Source: an uncultured Clostridia bacterium (GTDB taxonomy: Bacteria; Bacillota; Clostridia; Christensenellales; UBA1242). From it: a stretch of DNA of 64,000 nt. Made by a program: the position numbers and the translations under genes. Location of the stretch: assembly GCA_947062475.1 (NCBI GenBank), contig CAMSQA010000002.1, positions 48,509 to 112,508 on the forward strand, in the 5' to 3' direction. Position 1 is the stretch's first letter, and every line of letters begins with the position of its first letter. Below are positions 18,869 to 26,763 of this stretch, piece by piece. The notes under the pieces are model-generated. The model did no database searches. It saw only the letters and a program-made list of their open reading frames with translations, and was not told the origin of the DNA.

Positions 18869-19150
18869 TCAAGTTGCTATGACATCCGCCATTTTATCTA
18901 GTTTTTTATTTGCCAATTTCGATGTGAAATTCTTAAAAAATTCTATTTCCTCTTTAGTTTTATCATCAGTCATGTTGTTTAATGTTTGATAATTTTCAAT
19001 AATTTTCTTTTTAGTCAATCCAAAAAAATCATTGACTTCATTTAAAGTTTCAAGCATAAAATCAACAACTTCTTTTTGCTCTGAATAAGTTAATTTTTCC
19101 CAATGCTTGTCAAAATTTTTGTTTAAATTTTTAAGTGTTTTTGCTTCCAT
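18869..19150 (-). CDS. Hypothetical protein (93 aa)
   Basis: ORF immediately downstream of the homopolymer-containing promoter. Confidence 0.55.
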   Translation of the reverse strand: MEAKTLKNLNKNFDKHWEKLTYSEQKEVVDFMLETLNEVNDFFGLTKKKIIENYQTLNNMTDDKTKEEIEFFKNFTSKLANKKLDKMADVIAT

Positions 19151-19180
19151 AATTTTCTTCTTATAAACTTTACTACTTTA

Positions 19181-19206
19181 ATTATACATCGGGGGGGGGA
19201 TGTCAA
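19181..19206 (-). promoter_or_regulatory. Candidate phase-variable promoter with C9 tract in the spacer
   Basis: Minus strand: TTGACA-T-CCCCCCCCC-GATG-TATAAT; 14-nt spacer, 31 bp before the ATG. Confidence 0.7.
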
Positions 19207-19215
19207 GCCCTTTTT

Positions 19216-19734
19216 TCAAAAAAAATCTTTGAAAACTTTGCTTTCTTGTGGGCCACTGCTGTTTTGATATTTTCCATCATAGAGTTTGATTTTTCCTTTT
19301 GGCTTCCAAAACATTATTTGTCCTATTTTCATGCCTTTATAAATTCTTATTGGCTGAACTGCATGAAGCTGAAAGGTGAGGTTGCCTTTAAAGCCAATAT
19401 CCACTAAATCTGCCGTTATTTGCACAAAAAGTCCAAGCCTTCCTGTTGAGCTTCGTCCAGTTATGGTTGGGACAAAAAAATCACTTCCGATAATTTCTTT
19501 TGTAAAACCTAGATAAATCTTGTTTGGCTCTAAAATAAGTCCTTCATCTGGAATATGAATTGTTTTTGTTTTAAGAGATTTTTTGCTGTCTAAAATATCA
19601 TCCTCATAGACTTTTAAATAATCGCCGAGTTCTAAGTTGTAACTATTTGGATTGATACATTTCTTATCAAAAGGTGAGATGATTATTTTGTTTTTTTTGA
19701 CTTGTTTTGATATTTCATTCCCTGTAAGAATCAT
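19216..19734 (-). CDS. dCTP deaminase-family protein, paralog A (catalytic Glu replaced by Gln)
   Basis: TGRSSTGRLGLFVQITADLVDIGFKGNLTFQLHAVQPIRIYKGMKIGQIMFW. Confidence 0.85.
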   Translation of the reverse strand: MILTGNEISKQVKKNKIIISPFDKKCINPNSYNLELGDYLKVYEDDILDSKKSLKTKTIHIPDEGLILEPNKIYLGFTKEIIGSDFFVPTITGRSSTGRLGLFVQITADLVDIGFKGNLTFQLHAVQPIRIYKGMKIGQIMFWKPKGKIKLYDGKYQNSSGPQESKVFKDFF

Positions 19735-20252
19735 ATTAACTCCTTATAAAATTTACTGATTTGTGCCGATTGAAATTGTTTGTATTCACCATTTTGATAG
19801 GTTAAAGCTTTTCTTCCCTTAATTTTCCAAAAGGTCACTTGCCCAATTTTCATAAAAGGATAAATTTTTAATGGCTGGACAACTTTCAATTCAAGTGTCC
19901 AATTGTGAAAAGTCCCGACATGTCCAAGCGGGGCGGTGATTTGAAGAAAAAGACCAATTCTGCCCAGTGAACTTCTGCCGATTAGTTGTGTGACAAATTT
20001 ATCACTTCCAATTTTCTCATAAGTGGATGATAGATAAAGTTTGCCAGGCATCAAAATATAGCCTTCTGGTGGAATGATTATTTTTTTGAAAGAAGGTTTT
20101 TCTCTTGCATCAAGAGTTTCATCAAATTCTATCAATTCATTATTAAGCCTATAATTATAACTATTTGGGTTGAGCATGCTTTCTATAAAAGGCTCAATTT
20201 TTATATTTTTTTTATGATATTGTTTGATAATTTCAAGTTTTGTGAGTATCAT
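19731..20252 (-). CDS. dCTP deaminase-family protein, paralog B (Glu kept, Asp site changed)
   Basis: IGRSSLGRIGLFLQITAPLGHVGTFHNWTLELKVVQPLKIYPFMKIGQVTFW. Confidence 0.82.
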   Translation of the reverse strand: MILTKLEIIKQYHKKNIKIEPFIESMLNPNSYNYRLNNELIEFDETLDAREKPSFKKIIIPPEGYILMPGKLYLSSTYEKIGSDKFVTQLIGRSSLGRIGLFLQITAPLGHVGTFHNWTLELKVVQPLKIYPFMKIGQVTFWKIKGRKALTYQNGEYKQFQSAQISKFYKELI

Positions 20253-20265
20253 CTTGTTCCTTTAT

Positions 20266-20970
20266 TTAAAAATTTTTTGTCCAAGCCTCAGGCGATCTGA
20301 AATCAATTGGAAGAAGATTTAGATGTGAGTCAATTCTGATGATAAGTTGAAAATCATTGAAGATATTATGAAAAATAAGATATTCCCTTATCTCTTCTAT
20401 TATTCTATGTATCTTATCTATCAAATAGGACAAGGTGTAATTGTCAAAGCCATTCAATTTTATAAGTTCTTCTTTAGCCGATTTGACATGAAATATAGTG
20501 TGATAATTATAAGGAAATTCAACTTCAAAATAGGGCTCATTGTCGCGAGTGTTGACTCCTGACACTTTTGCTGGAATAAAATTTATTCTATCACAGCAGT
20601 CTGTAAAAGGCTTGCTTGAAAATTGAGCAATGGCAAGTTTGTCGCTGTAATAGTTTTCACCTTGTTTAAATTTATGACATTCGACACAATATTCAAACAT
20701 ATCGTCAAATTCCTGGCAACCTTGTTTTAATTGCTGCAAATTTTCAAAGAATCTATTATCCTTAAATTGGATGTCGCTTATAAAATTTTTGTTTGCACTT
20801 CGTTTTAAAACGATGGTGTCAAATTCGTTATGCTTAATTTGCAAATTTAATAATTCATCTTTTGAGTTTAAGAAATAGAGCTTAATTCTTTTTTCATTGA
20901 ATAGGTGAGGGAAATTAAAATATAAGAATTTAAGTCCTCCAACCCTATTAAATTTGATATTTTCTTTCAT
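20266..20970 (-). CDS. Hypothetical protein in the dcd-like operon
   Basis: 234-aa ORF with CVECHKF and CCDRINFIP segments; tightly packed between kinase and dcd paralogs. Confidence 0.6.
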   Translation of the reverse strand: MKENIKFNRVGGLKFLYFNFPHLFNEKRIKLYFLNSKDELLNLQIKHNEFDTIVLKRSANKNFISDIQFKDNRFFENLQQLKQGCQEFDDMFEYCVECHKFKQGENYYSDKLAIAQFSSKPFTDCCDRINFIPAKVSGVNTRDNEPYFEVEFPYNYHTIFHVKSAKEELIKLNGFDNYTLSYLIDKIHRIIEEIREYLIFHNIFNDFQLIIRIDSHLNLLPIDFRSPEAWTKNF

Positions 20971-21493
20971 CTTTTGCCTCCTTAGCCAATATTTTTGTCA
21001 TGAGTTTAAATAAATTTACCCTATATTCTTGCATGCTTCCATAATTGTTTACCTCATAGTCGCAGGGAATTTGATTATGCCATTCAAGCTTACACTTAGG
21101 ATCGCATTTTGTGTGGTCAATTCTGTTTCTTTTAAAGCCATTTATTTTTATAAAAATAAAACCTTTTTCTTTCAAATATTGATAATCTGGTGGCCTGCAA
21201 TCATCATTTGTGATAATTCCATCAAAATTTTCAATATTTTTTAATTTTTTTGAAAATTCATCTATTAAAAAGTTTGAGTTTTCTTTTCTTATTTTGCTTC
21301 CATAATATTGCAAAAGTTCTCCATCTTGCTCGCCAAGCATCTCTTTTCTTATAAATCTATAAAAGTCCTCTTGCAGTTTGTATAGAGGGAGGGCAAGCTT
21401 TATATTTATAAGTCTAAACCGCTCTTTCAAAATATTGACTGCTGTGTTTTTCCCATATTCACTTGGTGCAATGAAAGATATTTTTATTGTCAT
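20948..21493 (-). CDS. P-loop (d)NMP kinase-like protein
   Basis: N-terminal SFIAPSEYGKNTAVNIL P-loop-like motif; DGIITNDDCRPPDYQYLKEKGFIFIKING. Confidence 0.6.
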   Translation of the reverse strand: MTIKISFIAPSEYGKNTAVNILKERFRLINIKLALPLYKLQEDFYRFIRKEMLGEQDGELLQYYGSKIRKENSNFLIDEFSKKLKNIENFDGIITNDDCRPPDYQYLKEKGFIFIKINGFKRNRIDHTKCDPKCKLEWHNQIPCDYEVNNYGSMQEYRVNLFKLMTKILAKEAKDERKYQI

Positions 21494-21507
21494 AAATATT
21501 CTCCTTT

Positions 21508-21536
21508 TATAAAAGCGTAAATTTTACGCTTTTATA
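21508..21536. promoter_or_regulatory. Palindromic operator upstream of the kinase/dcd operon
   Basis: TATAAAAGCGTAAA-T-TTTACGCTTTTATA, perfect 14-nt arms. Confidence 0.7.
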
Positions 21537-21584
21537 TACATTTTTTAACACGAGTTGCCTCGTGTTGGTTTTTAGCTTATAAGA

Positions 21585-22262
21585 TTATTTATACAAATTT
21601 ATTGAAGAGTTTTTATCTGTGAATTTATAGAGTTTTGATGCTTTCTTGTTTGCTTCTTTTTGCAATTGGTCAGTTTCGATTATGATGTTGTCTGACAATA
21701 ATTTTTTTCTGAAGTTTCTTCTATCAAGTTCTGTTCCCAAAATCTTTTCATACACTTTTTGAAGTTGGGGCAGGGTGAAGGTGTTTGGAAAAAGTTTTTT
21801 CATTATTGCTGTAGTAAAGATTTTCTTTTTCAAAGTCTCAATTGCCTTTTCCAAAATTTCTTTATGATCATAGCCAAGTTCTGGCACTCTGTCAATTTCA
21901 AACCAGTCTGCATCAGAGGCTTTTTCAGTTTGTTTAAATTTTTCAATAATGCTGCTGTCACTGATGCCAATATATCCAATTGCAATCATTCGTTTAAGAG
22001 GAGAACGGTTTGGTTTTGTGAAAACATCAAACATTTCAAAATCAATATTTTTTATTTTGGTTTTTTCATATATTTCTCTTTTCATGGCTTCCTCGCCAGT
22101 TTCGGTGTTGTAAGCACATCCGCCAATCAAAATCCATTTATTGATGAAGGGTTGATTTTTTCTTTTTATCAACAAAACCTTGAATTTGTCTTTTTCTACG
22201 GTAAACAAAGCAAGCACTACATGGATACCTTGATTGTCATATCTAGAATCATTTATATTCAT
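21585..22262 (-). CDS. NUDIX hydrolase-HTH regulator (NrtR-like)
   Basis: NUDIX-like domain (IGGCAYNTETGEEAMKREIYEKT) plus C-terminal winged-HTH (FTLPQLQKVYEKILGTELDRRNFRKKLL). Confidence 0.85.
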   Translation of the reverse strand: MNINDSRYDNQGIHVVLALFTVEKDKFKVLLIKRKNQPFINKWILIGGCAYNTETGEEAMKREIYEKTKIKNIDFEMFDVFTKPNRSPLKRMIAIGYIGISDSSIIEKFKQTEKASDADWFEIDRVPELGYDHKEILEKAIETLKKKIFTTAIMKKLFPNTFTLPQLQKVYEKILGTELDRRNFRKKLLSDNIIIETDQLQKEANKKASKLYKFTDKNSSINLYK

Positions 22263-22279
22263 TTATACCTCCAAATTAT

Positions 22280-22308
22280 ATTATGCGTAAATTTTACGCA
22301 TTTGTCAA
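22280..22308 (-). promoter_or_regulatory. Autoregulatory promoter/operator of the NrtR-like gene
   Basis: TTGACA, 17-nt spacer, CATAAT; palindrome ATGCGTAAA-T-TTTACGCAT (22283-22301) lies within the spacer and -10. Confidence 0.72.
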
Positions 22309-22385
22309 CTATATTTCAAAAATAAAATAAAAAATAAAAGCCTTTTACTTTAAGACCTTTATTTAAATTTTTTAATGAAGTTTAA

Positions 22386-23234
22386 TTAGTCTTTGAGGAA
22401 ATAACCAAAGCCATAGCATTTTGCACCTACATGAGATCCGACAACACAACCAATTTCTCCGACAGTGGTTTTTTGAGTAGGGGAAAGTAAAACTTTTGAT
22501 TTTTCTAAAAGTTTGTTTGCGCCTTCTTCATATCCTGAGTGAGCGAAATAAAAATATTTTGTTTGATCAATATTGTCTTTGTCTATTTTTTCTAAAATGA
22601 AACTTTCTGCTTTATTGTTTCCAATGCTTTTGCCAATATTGGTCACCTTTCCGTCAATAATGCTGACAATAGGCTTGACATTTAATACAGAGCCGATTGC
22701 GGCACTTGTTGAATTTAATCTTCCGCTTTGTTTGAGATATTTTAAATCATTTATAATAAAATAGCATCTCATATTTTTACGTAAATTATAAAATTCTTCT
22801 TTGATCTCTAGAGTGCTTGCATTTGGGTTTGCTTCAATAAATCTGCAAAGTTCAACGATAATAGCTCCTTGAGCAACAGTCGTTGAAGAACTTTCTTCAA
22901 TAAACACATTTTTCATGCCAAGATTGTCTGCTGCCATTTGAGCTTGAACTTTTGTTGTGCTCATTTCCATTGAAATGACAATAGTGATGATAAAGACATC
23001 CTCTTTATTGACATAGTCTTTATAGAAATTTTCAAATTTATAGGCATTTGGCATGGCAGTTTTTGGAATTAAGCCAGTAGAATTAAGTTTTTCATAAAAT
23101 TCTTCATTATTCAAACCTTCTGGATAGATTTCTTCGCCAAACATAACTTCTATTGGGATGATTGAAATGTCATATTTTTCTAAAAACTCCTTTGGAATGT
23201 CGCAAGATGCATCAGCAACAATTTTGTATTTCAT
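22386..23234 (-). CDS. DegV family fatty-acid-binding protein
   Basis: IVADASCDIPKEFLEKYDISIIPIEV...NDLKYLKQSGRLNSTSAAIGSVLNVKPIV. Confidence 0.92.
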   Translation of the reverse strand: MKYKIVADASCDIPKEFLEKYDISIIPIEVMFGEEIYPEGLNNEEFYEKLNSTGLIPKTAMPNAYKFENFYKDYVNKEDVFIITIVISMEMSTTKVQAQMAADNLGMKNVFIEESSSTTVAQGAIIVELCRFIEANPNASTLEIKEEFYNLRKNMRCYFIINDLKYLKQSGRLNSTSAAIGSVLNVKPIVSIIDGKVTNIGKSIGNNKAESFILEKIDKDNIDQTKYFYFAHSGYEEGANKLLEKSKVLLSPTQKTTVGEIGCVVGSHVGAKCYGFGYFLKD

Positions 23235-23412
23235 ATTTATCTCCTTAATTCATTTATATCATATATTGATTAAAAATCACAAACGTTTGAACAAACAAAT
23301 TAAAAAAAATAATTAAATTTTAAAAAATATTTAATTTTTTGTAAAAAAATGTAGAAGTTTTATTTACTTTCAAAAAAATTTGTGTATAATAAGTGATGTT
23401 GCGAGGTTTATT

Positions 23413-23832
23413 ATGTTTTTAGATGAATTAGATGTATTTATTGAAGATAGATTATGTATGTATTTGATGATTCTTAAAATTACACCAAATTTAAAAGGAT
23501 ATAAATATTTTAAAGAATGTATAAAACAAATTTATTTAGATTCTACCAAAAAGTTTAATATACAAGAAAAACTTTACAATAAGCTTGCAGAGAAGTATAA
23601 TGAAAAAGCCTATAATATTGATAGGTCACTTCGTCATGCAATAGTAGTGAGTGCAAGCAAAGAAGGAATCTCTGATTTTGAAAAATTTATGCATTTTGAG
23701 TTTTATACTGACAAGCCTTCACCAAGAGAGCTTCTTTGCGTACTTGTTGAAAAGGTGATTGTTGACAGCAAAAGAATGCTTGCAAATAAAAATGAAGTAA
23801 TAAAACAATGGGAAAAGACTCTGATTGTTTGA
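23413..23832 (+). CDS. Stand-alone Spo0A C-terminal DNA-binding domain protein
   Basis: ITPNLKGYKYFKECIKQIY...YNKLAEKYNEKAYNIDRSLRHAIVVS matches the Spo0A effector domain (KGYxYLREAI...YPxIAKKFNTTxSRVERAIRHAIEVA); no receiver domain. Confidence 0.8.
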   Translation: MFLDELDVFIEDRLCMYLMILKITPNLKGYKYFKECIKQIYLDSTKKFNIQEKLYNKLAEKYNEKAYNIDRSLRHAIVVSASKEGISDFEKFMHFEFYTDKPSPRELLCVLVEKVIVDSKRMLANKNEVIKQWEKTLIV

Positions 23833-23875
23833 AATTTTTTTAGGCAAATTTTTTTAAAAAAGTTGTCATAAACAC

Positions 23876-23928
23876 TTGATTTTATTCTTTAAGTGTTTTA
23901 TAATAAAGCATAAGAGAACGATATGTTC
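23876..23928 (+). promoter_or_regulatory. lexA-like promoter with inverted-repeat operator
   Basis: TTGATT (23876-23881), 17 nt, TATAAT (23899-23904); GAACGATATGTTC at 23916-23928. Confidence 0.6.
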
Positions 23929-24015
23929 TTTTATCAATCATCAAAATACGTCTTATGAGGTATTTTGAAATAATCTTTCAAACTATCCGTTTGAAGAAGA
24001 GAAGGTAGGTTTATC

Positions 24016-24612
24016 TTGAGGATTTTAAATGAAAGGTTGCTTGAAAATGTGCTTAATTATATTAAAACTTATCAGATAGAAAATGGAAGAAGTCCATCTT
24101 ATCGTAATATAATGAAGCAGTTTAAGTTTTCAAGTCTGTCAGTGGTATGCAGATATGTTGAAGCATTAAGACAAAGAGGAAGTCTTGAAAAAGATAATCT
24201 TGGCGGGATCGACATTTCAGAAAATCTAAACTGTGCAAAAACAATTATTGCCCCTATTGTTGGCACTGTTACTTGCGGAAAACCTATTTATGCACAAGAG
24301 AATATTGAAGGAAATTATCAACTTCCTGCTGCTATTTTTGGAAATAGTGAAATTTTTATGCTTCATGCACAAGGAGATAGCATGGAGGGGGTTGGAATCA
24401 AAAGTGGAGACATTTTGGTTGTGCGAAAAAGCTGCACAGCTGAAAATGGTCAAATTGTTGTTGCTCTTATTGATGATAGTGCAACTGTCAAAACATTTTA
24501 TAAGAAGAAAGATTGTGTAGTTTTGCATCCAGAAAATGATAAATATGATGATATTATATCAAATGATGTAAAAATTTTAGGAGTGGTGCAACATTTAATA
24601 CACAAATTTTAG
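24016..24612 (+). CDS. LexA/S24-family repressor
   Basis: N-terminal LexA-like HTH; self-cleavage region PIVGTVTCGKPIYA; Ser QGDSMEG; Lys SATVKTF; TTG start. Confidence 0.88.
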   Translation: MRILNERLLENVLNYIKTYQIENGRSPSYRNIMKQFKFSSLSVVCRYVEALRQRGSLEKDNLGGIDISENLNCAKTIIAPIVGTVTCGKPIYAQENIEGNYQLPAAIFGNSEIFMLHAQGDSMEGVGIKSGDILVVRKSCTAENGQIVVALIDDSATVKTFYKKKDCVVLHPENDKYDDIISNDVKILGVVQHLIHKF

Positions 24613-24625
24613 GGGAGGCAAAAAA

Positions 24626-24814
24626 GTGCAATTGAAGTTGTTTTGTCCTCATTGTGGCCGATGTCTAGGTGAATGTAATTCATCAGATGGACAAGCCGAA
24701 TGTAAAGTGCTTGTATCACCACCAAATAGGGCGGGCAAAAAATTTTTTATACATGATATGAAATGTGTGAAGTGTAAAAAAGAAATTTTTATATTGATGG
24801 AATTTAAAGATTAA
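24626..24814 (+). CDS. Small zinc-ribbon protein (Com-like)
   Basis: CPHCGRCLGE...CVKCKKEI; directly follows the lexA-like gene. Confidence 0.6.
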   Translation: MQLKLFCPHCGRCLGECNSSDGQAECKVLVSPPNRAGKKFFIHDMKCVKCKKEIFILMEFKD

Positions 24815-24920
24815 CAGCGGACCTAGCGTTCCAAAATCTTAAAAAAGATTAAGGAATGTTGGGTCTTTTTTGTTTTTAAAAAAATAAGTCCTGACCAATG
24901 CCAGGACATTTTTATTGTTT

Positions 24921-25094
24921 AAAACGAGTTTCATAGACCCGTTTTTAATCATGGTGCCGATGGTGGGAGTCTTGCACCCTAAAAATCTTACGATTTTCAG
25001 GGAACCCGAGAACCCTTTGTGGGTTCGACTCCCGAAGAAACAAAAAACGAGTTTCATAGACCCGTTTTTAATCATGGTGCCGATGGTGGGAGTC
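24921..25094. repeat. 51-bp direct repeat containing the tRNA-Leu 3' end
   Basis: aaaacgagtttcatagacccgtttttaatcatggtgccgatggtgggagtc at 24921-24971 and 25044-25094, 72 bp apart. Confidence 0.85.
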
Positions 25095-25160
25095 GAACCC
25101 ACATGAAGTTGCCCTCAACGGATTTTGAGTCCGTCGCGTCTGCCATTCCGCCACATCGGC
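25075..25160 (-). tRNA. tRNA-Leu (CAA), CCA encoded
   Basis: GCCGATG..ACGGA-CTCAAAA-TCCGT..long variable arm..GTGGGTTCGACTCCCAC-CATCGGCACCA. Confidence 0.93.
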
Positions 25161-25434
25161 TTAAACACATTGTATATTCTATCATATTTTTTTCTTTTGT
25201 GCAACTATTTTTTAATTAAAATTAAATATTATTTTTTATATTTTTAAATTGCAAATTTAGTGAATTTTTTCTTTATAATGCTCGATTTTGTTTGTTTATG
25301 GTCTAATTTTATTTATTTTAAAACAAAAATCGACATTATTTGTAAAAAATATTTATATTTTTGTAAAAAAATGTCAGTCAACGTTGACTATGTGTAAAGT
25401 GAAATTTTATAATCACAAGTAGAAGGAGTATAAT

Positions 25435-25932
25435 ATGAAAACAAATGAATGGGCAAAAACATTATTATATGTTTATAAATATCTTGATAGAGTAACAGAA
25501 GGAATAGATAAACTTATAATGCAAAAGGCTTTAAATTCTTTCTATGTCAGAGGGGATAGAAAGGCTGAAAATGCGGTTATGGCGGTTGCCGACAAAATTA
25601 TTGATTTAAGTGCAAGAAAAAACCGATTAATAAATATAAAGGTTCTTGCAGACAAATCCCTTTGTTCTATTGAAAAAAATTTAGCTCAAATTTTGATCGA
25701 AAGGTATATGGATAATGATGATGCTGAAATGATTTCATGCAGGCATAATTTAAATGTGCGAACTTATTTTAGGAGACTTTATAAAGCTGAAGTTGATTTT
25801 TCTAGAGCAATGACAAGGCTTGGCTTTAGCAACGAAAGACTTTTGAAATATCTAGAACATGAAAAATGGATTTTGGAGGTTTATGGAAAATTTAAAAATG
25901 AAAGAGAAGATATTTGCGAAAATCAGATTTAA
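25435..25932 (+). CDS. Hypothetical protein, possibly phage-type sigma/ArpU-like
   Basis: IDLSARKNRLINIKVLADKSLCSIEKNLAQILIERYMDNDDAEMISCRHNLNVRTYFRRLYKAE; HTH-like layout. Confidence 0.4.
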   Translation: MKTNEWAKTLLYVYKYLDRVTEGIDKLIMQKALNSFYVRGDRKAENAVMAVADKIIDLSARKNRLINIKVLADKSLCSIEKNLAQILIERYMDNDDAEMISCRHNLNVRTYFRRLYKAEVDFSRAMTRLGFSNERLLKYLEHEKWILEVYGKFKNEREDICENQI

Positions 25933-26720
25933 TTTAAATCACTTTCATCAAATTCAAAATAATCTTTATGTTTGCTTCCTCTTAATTTTGATTTCGAGCC
26001 ACTTACTTTTTGCATGCTTGGTTTAACAAGGAGAAAAAGGACTACGAGGCAGGGTAGACTCACACCAACAATGATAAATCCCATAGCAACTGATGTAAGC
26101 TCTTTTGCATCATTGACTTCTGGTTTAAATGGCACTTCAATAATTTCAAATCTTTCTGTATTCGTGGTTATATTTGGCAGTTTGTCACAAAAAACAGAAT
26201 ATACAAAGCCATAAGCATTTGTTTCATAGCTATATTTGCAATAAAACCAAATACTACTTTTTTCTGGTATAGCTTCTTGTCCTACTATTGTTCCATAATA
26301 GGTGAGATTGTCTGTCAGATAGGGTATTGTAGTCTTTTTAAATTGGTCTGAAAGTTTAGGTTGAGAATATAGGCCAAGTCCTTCGGGTGCATAAACACGA
26401 AAACTTGCTTCAACAAAGGGGGCGACAGGCGTTCCGTTCATGGCAGTTACTTCATTTTTTCGGACGTAACCATAGATGTCTTTATAAGCACAATAATAAA
26501 AGTCCTCACCAGAGTTTTCAATTAGTCTCACAAAATAACTGTTTGGAAGCTGAAAAAGTTTGCTTTCATTATCCGCTTTTGGATTTGAATATAGAAAAAC
26601 ACTATCGCTTTCTATTTTTGCATAGATAGAGGGATTTTTTGAAGCGAAAGATAGATTTGTTTTTAAAGGAAGTGGCAACATTGCCATCAAAATTATCATT
26701 ATCAATATTAATTTTTTCAT
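25929..26720 (-). CDS. Secreted/membrane SH3-like protein
   Basis: N-terminal signal, SH3-type segments (DFYYCAYKDIYGYVRKNEVTAMNG), C-terminal TM. Confidence 0.5.
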   Translation of the reverse strand: MKKLILIMIILMAMLPLPLKTNLSFASKNPSIYAKIESDSVFLYSNPKADNESKLFQLPNSYFVRLIENSGEDFYYCAYKDIYGYVRKNEVTAMNGTPVAPFVEASFRVYAPEGLGLYSQPKLSDQFKKTTIPYLTDNLTYYGTIVGQEAIPEKSSIWFYCKYSYETNAYGFVYSVFCDKLPNITTNTERFEIIEVPFKPEVNDAKELTSVAMGFIIVGVSLPCLVVLFLLVKPSMQKVSGSKSKLRGSKHKDYFEFDESDLN

Positions 26721-26763
26721 GATTTTATTTTAAGACGAAAATAACCAAAGGGCAAAGAAATTA

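Noticed and set aside
21508-21536. Palindrome as simple terminator of the NUDIX-HTH gene
   Set aside because: The identical core also sits inside the promoter upstream of that gene, where a terminator makes no sense; operator preferred, though dual use is possible.
24226-24528. ORFs overlapping lexA in other frames
   Set aside because: Overlap the S24 catalytic domain and have no independent coding evidence.
24972-25043. A second tRNA between the tRNA-Leu repeats
   Set aside because: A T-arm-like sequence is present but no acceptor stem or anticodon arm folds with it.
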